DNA of 18,999 bases from Flavobacteriales bacterium (GTDB lineage Bacteria > Bacteroidota > Bacteroidia > Flavobacteriales > Flavobacteriaceae), in the NCBI GenBank assembly GCA_015494775.1, contig WGAP01000181.1, positions 1-18,999 on the forward strand, given 5' to 3'. The position numbers and the translations under genes were made by a program. Positions 14,285-18,999 of the stretch are shown here, one piece after another (within the stretch, counting starts at the first letter, position 1; every line of letters starts with the position of its first letter). The notes beneath the pieces were generated by a model. That model was not told where the DNA came from. It did not search any database and saw only the letters and a program-made list of their open reading frames with translations.

Positions 14285-15430
14285 TTAAGGGTGTTCGGAA
14301 AGGGAGATGTAGGGCAATTCCCGTTTCTCGGCCTTTACTTCGAAATTCAGCTCGTTTTGCAGATACCGGAGCAGTTCGTCCGGCGTGTCGATGCGGATGT
14401 TCCAGTCGTAAACATTCGTGTTTTGACCTTGGTAGTGGAAAATAATGCCCGTTTGCTGCGAGAGGATACGCGCCATTTGCCGGGGAGTGGCATTATCGAT
14501 GGTCAGGAAAGTGTCATCGGATAGGGAAAGGGTTTGGTCGGGACTGTCGGCGTAGCGGTACAGGCGGCGGTTAAGCCAAGTGGACGTGTCCTTTTCGGTC
14601 AAAACATAACGTTCGATTTGCCGTCGGCTTTGACGAATTTGCCAATGCTTTTGGAGAAAAGCTTTAAGCATGGCCCGTTGTTGGCCCGGGGGCAGAACGG
14701 GCATACGGATTACGAGCGAAATATCCCGGTTGGTTTCCACCTGATAGGGTTCCAACCCGAAAGCATGGGCGGCGATTTCGCGCAAAGGGCCTTGGCAGGT
14801 CACGTTTTTTCCTTTTTCGGAACAATCAAACGGAATTTCGTCGGCAAAACGACGGTAACGGATGCTCAGCGCTTCGATTTTTTCGGTTGTAAACCGGTCG
14901 CTAATGGGTTGGGGTCCGGTGCGGACGGGAATAAAACGGTCCGGATCTCCGCTTTGGTTCTCGTAGCGGCGGATATATTTTTGGAGTAATTCGGGCGACA
15001 AATCACCCGGACGTCCTTGCCAGATGACGGTTCCCCGGGGGTTCATAAGCATGGCAAACGGAATGCTTTGCACGTTCCAAGCGTTGAAATTGGTGCGGGC
15101 CGAGTCCGACAAGGTATAAAACCGGTAGCCCTTGCGTTTCAGGAACGAACGGATTTTGTTTTCGGGCTCGTCGGAGATGTAAACGAACAAAACCTTATCG
15201 CCGAAACGTTCCTGTAAACCTTCGGTGTGGGGCATGGAACTGATGCAAGGCGCGCACCACGTGGCCCAGAAATCCACATAAACCAAAGGTTTTTCCTTTT
15301 GTGTATCGGAAGGCGCAATGACCCAATTGTTAACATAGATTTGGGCCTTCGATATATTAACGTAAAACAGGAAAAATAATAAACAACAGATTGTTAATAA
15401 TTTATTCAAGCTATTGGTTTTTGTAAACAT
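14285..15430 (-). CDS. TlpA-like thioredoxin with C-terminal repeat modules
   Basis: A 381-residue exported thiol-disulfide protein. Residues 1-29 are a signal peptide. The thioredoxin domain (about 45-157) has the active site WCAPC (C59, C62) and the cis-proline loop QSIPF (P124), typical of TlpA/ResA proteins that reduce disulfides in the periplasm. Residues about 160-381 are an unusual extension with two similar modules, at about 214-276 and 316-376. Each has a helix, a central (T)N..(D/W)(I)...(I)R(M/I) strand and a following LLxxLQ helix. This resembles the STN/DUF3738-like extensions on some Bacteroidota thioredoxins, but that is by eye. It has a well-formed promoter and faces the OmpA gene divergently. 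Confidence 0.85.
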   Translation of the reverse strand: MFTKTNSLNKLLTICCLLFFLFYVNISKAQIYVNNWVIAPSDTQKEKPLVYVDFWATWCAPCISSMPHTEGLQERFGDKVLFVYISDEPENKIRSFLKRKGYRFYTLSDSARTNFNAWNVQSIPFAMLMNPRGTVIWQGRPGDLSPELLQKYIRRYENQSGDPDRFIPVRTGPQPISDRFTTEKIEALSIRYRRFADEIPFDCSEKGKNVTCQGPLREIAAHAFGLEPYQVETNRDISLVIRMPVLPPGQQRAMLKAFLQKHWQIRQSRRQIERYVLTEKDTSTWLNRRLYRYADSPDQTLSLSDDTFLTIDNATPRQMARILSQQTGIIFHYQGQNTNVYDWNIRIDTPDELLRYLQNELNFEVKAEKRELPYISLSEHP

Positions 15431-15446
15431 AATTTTTGTATTATTG

Positions 15447-15477
15447 CAAATGTAAAGTGTTGTTACCGCTTATGCAA
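15447..15477 (-). promoter_or_regulatory. Promoter of the TlpA-HD-gldFG-sfsA run
   Basis: On the minus strand TTG (15475-15477), exactly 20 bases, then TACATTTG (15447-15454). This has the same geometry as the queA promoter. It lies 17 bases before the ATG at 15430. The same intergenic space must also hold the divergent OmpA promoter, for which I found no exact TAnnTTTG match. Confidence 0.75.
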
Positions 15478-15519
15478 ATAGCGTGCAAAAGATACGAAAC
15501 CTTTAAATATCAATTTACT

Positions 15520-16629
15520 ATGAAAAAGTTACTTTCTGTTTTAAGTCTGTTCCTGTTGGGTTATTTGGGCTACGCCCAATCCGACGGCTTACCGCAAAAT
15601 CCCGAACCTGGGAAATGTTATGTCAAATGTACCACGCCCGACGAGTTTAACACCGAAACGGTAACGGTGGAAGTTCGTCCGGCCTACAAAGTACTCAAAG
15701 TTATTCCCGCCAAATACAAGTGGGTTACCGAAAAAGTGATGGTCAAAGAGCCGAGCAAAAAATACATCTACCATCCGGCTACTTACAAAACCATCAAAGT
15801 GCCTTACGTGAAAAAAGAAGCTTCGAAAACCTACAAGGTTATTCCCGCCCAATTGGGTAACGACAGCAAGGAAATCGAAGTATTCCCCAAAACGGCCCAC
15901 TGGGAATATTCGTCCTACAAGCAATGCGCCAGCGGCAATCCCGATGATTGTAAAACGCTGTGCTATGTAGAAAAACCCGCCGTTTACAAAACCGTTCCCA
16001 TCAAAACTTTGGTACACGACGCTTCTACCGAAGAAGTGCCTATCAACCAAGTGGACGGCTATTACCTGAAAAAAGTTATCGACCAACCGGCCCGCGTGGA
16101 AGAAGTGGAAATCCCCGCACAATACGCCACCATCAAACGTCAGGTGGTTGATGTGCCGGCCAAAGTGGTCGAAGAAACCGTTCCGGCCAAAACCGTTGAA
16201 GTAAAAAAACAAGTTTTGGTCAAAAAAGGCGGTGTAAGCGTTTGGAAAGAAATCGACTGCGGATTGGTTAAACCCAACCGTTTGAACATCCACTGGCCCT
16301 TGAACAGTGCCAAACTCACCCCGCAAGCCAAACGTGAAATCGACCGCGTATTGATTCCGCTGCTCAAAAACAATCCGGGTACGCGCATCGAATTGTCGTC
16401 GCATACCGATTCGCGCGGTTCCAAAGCTTACAACAAACGCTTGTCGCAAATGCGCGCCGATGCCATCAAAAATTACTTGATTTCAAAAGGTATCGCACCT
16501 TCGCGCATCATTTCGGTGGGTTACGGCGAAGAACGCTTGCTGAACAACTGCTCCGACGGTGTTCCTTGTTCCGAAGCACAACATCAACAAAACCGTCGTA
16601 CCGAATATCGTATCATCAATGCACAATAA
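15520..16629 (+). CDS. OmpA-family protein with Pro-Ala repeat region
   Basis: A 369-residue envelope protein. Residues 1-20 are a signal peptide (GYA-Q). Residues about 50-235 hold nine Pro-Ala turns: PAYKVL, PAKYKW, PATYKT, PAQL, PAVYKT, PARVEE, PAQYAT, PAKVVE and PAKTVE. They alternate with short valine/lysine-rich strands, suggesting an elongated beta repeat. Six cysteines lie before the final domain. Residues about 255-367 are an OmpA C-terminal peptidoglycan-binding domain (SSHTDSRGSKAYNKRLSQMRADAIKNYL). Unlike E. coli OmpA it has no obvious beta-barrel, so it is probably periplasmic or surface-associated and anchored to the wall. I chose the ATG at 15520 because it begins the signal peptide; the frame upstream to 15436 does not. 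It ends at a strong terminator. Confidence 0.88.
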   Translation: MKKLLSVLSLFLLGYLGYAQSDGLPQNPEPGKCYVKCTTPDEFNTETVTVEVRPAYKVLKVIPAKYKWVTEKVMVKEPSKKYIYHPATYKTIKVPYVKKEASKTYKVIPAQLGNDSKEIEVFPKTAHWEYSSYKQCASGNPDDCKTLCYVEKPAVYKTVPIKTLVHDASTEEVPINQVDGYYLKKVIDQPARVEEVEIPAQYATIKRQVVDVPAKVVEETVPAKTVEVKKQVLVKKGGVSVWKEIDCGLVKPNRLNIHWPLNSAKLTPQAKREIDRVLIPLLKNNPGTRIELSSHTDSRGSKAYNKRLSQMRADAIKNYLISKGIAPSRIISVGYGEERLLNNCSDGVPCSEAQHQQNRRTEYRIINAQ

Positions 16630-16641
16630 GCGTAATTACGC
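16630..16641. repeat. Perfect 12-bp palindrome after the OmpA stop
   Basis: GCGTAATTACGC begins on the first base after the TAA. It is fully self-complementary and lies 16 bases before the terminator stem. A role is unknown. Confidence 0.5.
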
Positions 16642-16657
16642 ATACGAGACGAAAGAG

Positions 16658-16685
16658 CCGGTCCCTGTTGGGGCCGGTTTTTTTT
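16658..16685 (+). terminator. Intrinsic terminator of the OmpA gene
   Basis: CCGGTCCC (16658-16665) pairs with GGGGCCGG (16670-16677), including one T-G wobble, around a TGTT loop. Eight T bases follow (16678-16685). This is a textbook Rho-independent terminator, 28 bases beyond the stop codon. Confidence 0.9.
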
Positions 16686-16787
16686 GATGTGTCTTTTAGA
16701 AAAATTAAAAGGGCGCCCCGGCGCACACGTTCACGCAGCGGCGGCTGCTTCAAGCGGCGGAGCGCTTTCGCATCCGCCGGCGTTCAC

Positions 16788-16951
16788 AGCGTTGCAGCAA
16801 GTGTATAATATTGGAAAAGTTGCAGTAATTTTTGTCGAGAACAAAGCCGGCAATTCGAAGGCATAGCCGTAGCTATGGCAAGGATGACCAATGCCGTTAT
16901 CGGCATAAAGAACAAAACTTGGTTTGAAGTTTTTATGCTTGCTGCAACGCT
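16788..16951. mobile_element. 164-bp MITE-like insertion with 14-bp inverted ends
   Basis: AGCGTTGCAGCAAG (16788-16801) and CTTGCTGCAACGCT (16938-16951) are perfect inverted copies. The enclosed sequence is much more AT-rich than the repeat around it and has no counterpart in the left copy. Inside are two small perfect hairpins: CATAGC-CGTA-GCTATG (16862-16877) and ATGCCG-TTAT-CGGCAT (16891-16906). No target-site duplication is evident. It has the form of a non-autonomous miniature element, but an internal module of a longer repeat variant is equally possible. Confidence 0.5.
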
Positions 16952-17003
16952 AGGCGCCGTCGGGCTGTCCGCTTATATTCGCCTTGGCGGATGCCGTGGT
17001 TTT

Positions 17004-17033
17004 GCGCGGGCGCGCGGGCATGCGCGCCCGCGC
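17004..17033. repeat. Hairpin inside the right GC-rich repeat
   Basis: GCGCGGGCGCGC (17004-17015) and GCGCGCCCGCGC (17022-17033) form a perfect 12-bp stem around GGGCAT. It corresponds to the 10-bp stem at 1898-1926 in the left copy. Confidence 0.7.
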
Positions 17034-17221
17034 CCGCCCGTGCGTGGGGCTTCCGCAGGTCGCCTTCGCCGGGCGGAAAAACCATCGGCACCGCCGGCGG
17101 CTCATACCGCTTCCATCCCTGGCGCGGGAAACATTTTGGGTATAGATGAAATGAAAGTGGTGAACAGAAAAGTGATTAAGTGAAAGCAAAAATTACCCTG
17201 TACAAAAATGGCGTGCCGAGT

Positions 17222-17431
17222 TTACAATATTTCAAACTTACGCTTTACTTTAATGTACTTATCGGCAATAATTGAATCGGATTTTACCTTTTCGGGATAA
17301 TCCTTTTGTAGAAATTCTATTACGACTGAATTTCCTTTTATTTCTTTAAGTATATCGGGGTGTCGGATGATTTGCCTGATAAAGTCGAACGACAACCCAA
17401 TATTTCGGTTTACGGTTTCTTTATTGGTCAT
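17222..17431 (-). CDS. Small DUF5647-like protein, second gene of a coupled pair
   Basis: A 69-residue soluble protein of unknown function. The N-terminal pattern NRNIGLSFDFIRQIIRHPDILKEI, followed by a VVIEFL strand and a short helix, resembles by eye the small DUF5647 family; this is not certain. Its ATG overlaps the stop of the preceding 106-residue gene in an ATGA, so the two are translated together. It is AT-rich and unlike the core genes in codon use. The size, coupling and accessory location recall toxin-antitoxin modules, but no known toxin or antitoxin motif is visible. Confidence 0.75.
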   Translation of the reverse strand: MTNKETVNRNIGLSFDFIRQIIRHPDILKEIKGNSVVIEFLQKDYPEKVKSDSIIADKYIKVKRKFEIL

Positions 17432-17748
17432 TTTTTTAATCTTTTAATATATCGTTTTTTATAGAATTCCCAACGGTCTTTTAAGTCTTGTTCTGCATAT
17501 GCTAATGCCGTTTCCAAGTTGTCAAATTCAATTACTTGTTTTTCTTTTTCTCCATTCGGATACAAAACATCTCTGTGAAAAAAACCGTGAGCACAGTCAT
17601 ATCTTACAATAGCTCTCCACTTTCCATTATAAAACGTTTCGTATTGAACCACAATATCAATGACCTTGCCCTTTTCCACGTTTATACGCATTCTGAGTCT
17701 TTCGTTATTGTATTTATCCAGATATTTTATGAATTCCTTGTCTCCCAA
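17428..17748 (-). CDS. Small DUF7718-like protein, first gene of a coupled pair
   Basis: A 106-residue soluble protein of unknown function. It has a strand-rich centre (RMRINVEKGKVIDIVVQYE, then WRAIVRYDCAHGFFHRDVLYP) and a charged C-terminal helix (LETALAYAEQDLKDRWEFYKKR). The VRYD-AHG-HRDV pattern recalls small proteins grouped as DUF7718 and, more loosely, TumE-type toxins; both are by eye. It precedes the 69-residue gene in the same operon, with a TAnnTTTG box and a 10-bp inverted repeat upstream. Which member, if either, is toxic cannot be read from sequence. Confidence 0.75.
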   Translation of the reverse strand: MGDKEFIKYLDKYNNERLRMRINVEKGKVIDIVVQYETFYNGKWRAIVRYDCAHGFFHRDVLYPNGEKEKQVIEFDNLETALAYAEQDLKDRWEFYKKRYIKRLKK

Positions 17749-17772
17749 TTTGCTAAGTCATTATTTGAATAA

Positions 17773-17780
17773 CAAATATA
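17773..17780 (-). promoter_or_regulatory. -7 box of the small-gene pair
   Basis: On the minus strand TATATTTG matches TAnnTTTG, 24 bases before the ATG at 17748. The same octamer is used at the methyltransferase promoter (1474-1481). Confidence 0.6.
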
Positions 17781-17786
17781 ACAAAT

Positions 17787-17823
17787 TTGGTTCAAAGTAT
17801 TTAAAAATAAATTTTTGAACCAA
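17787..17823. promoter_or_regulatory. Operator-like inverted repeat upstream of the small-gene pair
   Basis: TTGGTTCAAA (17787-17796) and TTTGAACCAA (17814-17823) are perfect 10-bp arms, 17 bases apart. They cover the -33 region of the minus-strand promoter, where a repressor would block polymerase. Center-to-center spacing is 27 bases, about two and a half helical turns. Confidence 0.5.
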
Positions 17824-17930
17824 CTATCCAAATTTCACACATACCCCTATTTTTTTGTATAACTATGAAAAAAAATATACTTTTTATTTCATTATCAAGT
17901 ATTATTGTGGGTATTTCCAACAAAAAACAT

Positions 17931-17938
17931 TACTTTTG
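17931..17938 (+). promoter_or_regulatory. -7 box of the glutamine synthetase gene
   Basis: TACTTTTG matches TAnnTTTG, 27 bases before the ATG at 17966. A TTG at 17905-17907 lies 23 bases upstream, three more than at the queA and TlpA promoters. Confidence 0.6.
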
Positions 17939-17965
17939 CACGAAACAATATCAAATTCCAAATTC

Positions 17966-18999
17966 ATGAACATTCGTTTTATCGTCCTGCAAGAAACCCT
18001 CGGCCGGCGGCCCGTGGATGTGCCTCCCGTGTCCAAACGTTCCGAGATTTTCGAAAAAAACGTTTTCAACGACGAAAAACTGCGTCAATATGTGGATAAA
18101 GCCACCTTCAAGGCATACCTCCGCGCCAAGGATACCGACGAAGGTATTTCCCGCCAGTTGGCCGACAAAATAGCCCAGGCCATGAAGCAATGGGCCTTGG
18201 AAAACGGCGCTACGCACTACACCCATTGGTTCCAACCGCTCACCGGCGCCACGGCCGAAAAACACGATAGCTTCCTGGAAAAACTACCCGACGGTTCGGC
18301 CCTTGAAACCTTTTCGGGCGACCAATTGGCCCAGCAGGAACCCGATGCTTCCAGTTTTCCGTCCGGCGGCTTGCGCAACACCTTCGAAGCCCGCGGTTAC
18401 ACCGCGTGGGATCCCGGTTCGCCGGCCTTTATCTACGGAACTACTTTGTGTATTCCCACCGTGTTTATTTCCTACACCGGCGAAGCGCTCGACTACAAAA
18501 CGCCGCTCCTGCGTTCCAAACACGTGCTCAACGATGCCGCCGTGCCCGTGGCGCAACTTTTCAACCGCAATGTGGAAAAGGTTTTCCCCACGCTGGGTTG
18601 GGAACAGGAATATTTCCTGGTGGACCGTGCCCTCTACCGCGGACGCCCCGATTTGATGCTCACCGGACGCACGCTCCTGGGCCATGCGCCGGCCAAATCA
18701 CAACAACTGGACGATCATTATTTCGGCTCCATTCCCGCCCGCGTGATGGCCTTTATGCGCGAATTGGAAATCGAAGCGCTCAAATTGGGCATTCCGGTCA
18801 AGACGCGGCACAACGAAGTGGCGCCCAACCAATACGAAGTAGCGCCCGTGTTCGAAGAAGCCAACCTGGCCGTGGATCACAATGCCCTGATGATGGATTT
18901 GATGACCAAATTGGCTCCCAAACACGATTTTGAAGTGCTGCTGCACGAAAAACCCTTTGCCTATATCAACGGCTCGGGCAAGCACAACAACTGGTCGCT
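17966..18999 (+). CDS. glnN: Glutamine synthetase type III (3' end beyond window)
   Basis: The first 344 residues of a type III glutamine synthetase, which joins ammonia to glutamate using ATP in the cytoplasm. The gene runs off the window. Full members are about 700-730 residues, so roughly half is seen. GSIII features present are FEARGYTAWDPGSPAFI (140-156), the metal/glutamate-binding GWEQEYFLVD (211-220), GHAPAKSQQLDDHYFG (239-254), NEVAPNQYEVAP (283-294) and NGSGKHNNWS (335-344). The ATG at 17966 is the only plausible start and follows a -7 box. The gene is GC-richer than the small pair just upstream, with codon use like the core block. No PII or GlnR-type site was recognised. Confidence 0.96.
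   Translation, partial: MNIRFIVLQETLGRRPVDVPPVSKRSEIFEKNVFNDEKLRQYVDKATFKAYLRAKDTDEGISRQLADKIAQAMKQWALENGATHYTHWFQPLTGATAEKHDSFLEKLPDGSALETFSGDQLAQQEPDASSFPSGGLRNTFEARGYTAWDPGSPAFIYGTTLCIPTVFISYTGEALDYKTPLLRSKHVLNDAAVPVAQLFNRNVEKVFPTLGWEQEYFLVDRALYRGRPDLMLTGRTLLGHAPAKSQQLDDHYFGSIPARVMAFMRELEIEALKLGIPVKTRHNEVAPNQYEVAPVFEEANLAVDHNALMMDLMTKLAPKHDFEVLLHEKPFAYINGSGKHNNWS

Larger units (their letters stand above)
16711..17128 (-). repeat. GC-rich dispersed repeat, right copy (inverted)
   Basis: This is the reverse-complement homologue of 1806-2049, with matching blocks at both ends and in the middle (33-, 21- and 14-base exact matches). It is longer because a 164-bp segment with terminal inverted repeats lies inside it (16788-16951). 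Without that segment it is about 254 bp. It contains no believable protein gene; the frame from 16875 to 17183 is Ala/Arg/Pro-rich over the repeat. Together with the left copy it brackets the conserved genes from queA to the OmpA gene. Confidence 0.8.

Noticed and set aside
16566..17183. Open frames across the right GC-rich repeat, including one of 102 residues from 16875
   Set aside because: The frame crosses the end of the inserted element and the GC-rich hairpin. It has no promoter or ribosome site and does not continue in the left copy.
1..18999. CRISPR array or complete tRNA/rRNA genes
   Set aside because: No regularly spaced direct repeats with unique spacers, and no full cloverleaf or rRNA-like stretch, could be found on either strand by eye.

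Overview
The window comes from a member of the Bacteroidota, probably a gliding or Flavobacteriia-like lineage. Four things show this. There is a gldF-gldG gliding ABC-transporter pair. One protein carries a C-terminal Type IX secretion (Por) sorting domain with the YPNP signature. A type III glutamine synthetase is present. At least eight genes have the Bacteroidota promoter -7 box TAnnTTTG, two of them with a TTG placed exactly 20 bases upstream. No taxon below phylum can be fixed by eye.

Layout. (1) Bases 1-1500 are an AT-rich accessory patch. It holds a short orphan ORF of possible restriction-enzyme origin, facing a DNA methyltransferase that has a MerR-like helix-turn-helix fused to its N-terminus. 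(2) Bases 1500-2050 are non-coding and highly structured: three hairpins, then a very GC-rich repeat of about 245 bp. (3) Bases 2109-3993 hold queA (queuosine tRNA modification) and a PhnP-like metallo-beta-lactamase-fold hydrolase on the + strand. (4) Bases 4006-15430 are a long minus-strand block. Read in its own direction it runs: TlpA-like thioredoxin, HD phosphohydrolase, gldF, gldG, sfsA; then a SPOR-domain secreted protein; then a folding-factor operon (two-parvulin PPIase, lipoprotein, SurA-like PPIase, MoxR AAA+ ATPase); then the T9SS-sorted CxxCH protein. (5) Bases 15520-16685 hold an OmpA-family protein with a Pro-Ala repeat region and a strong intrinsic terminator. (6) Bases 16711-17128 are a second, inverted copy of the GC-rich repeat, carrying a 164-bp insertion with 14-bp terminal inverted repeats. 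(7) Bases 17222-17748 hold an AT-rich, translationally coupled pair of small genes with a toxin-antitoxin-like layout and an operator-like inverted repeat upstream. (8) From 17966 a glutamine synthetase III gene runs off the window end.

Most of the core block concerns the cell envelope: periplasmic folding chaperones, gliding machinery, disulfide chemistry, peptidoglycan-associated OmpA/SPOR proteins and a secreted protein. Accessory AT-rich genes lie outside the two GC-rich repeats, so the repeats mark the boundaries between conserved and variable DNA. The least explained material is this inverted repeat pair, the hairpin cluster beside the left copy, the insertion inside the right copy, and the small two-gene operon.
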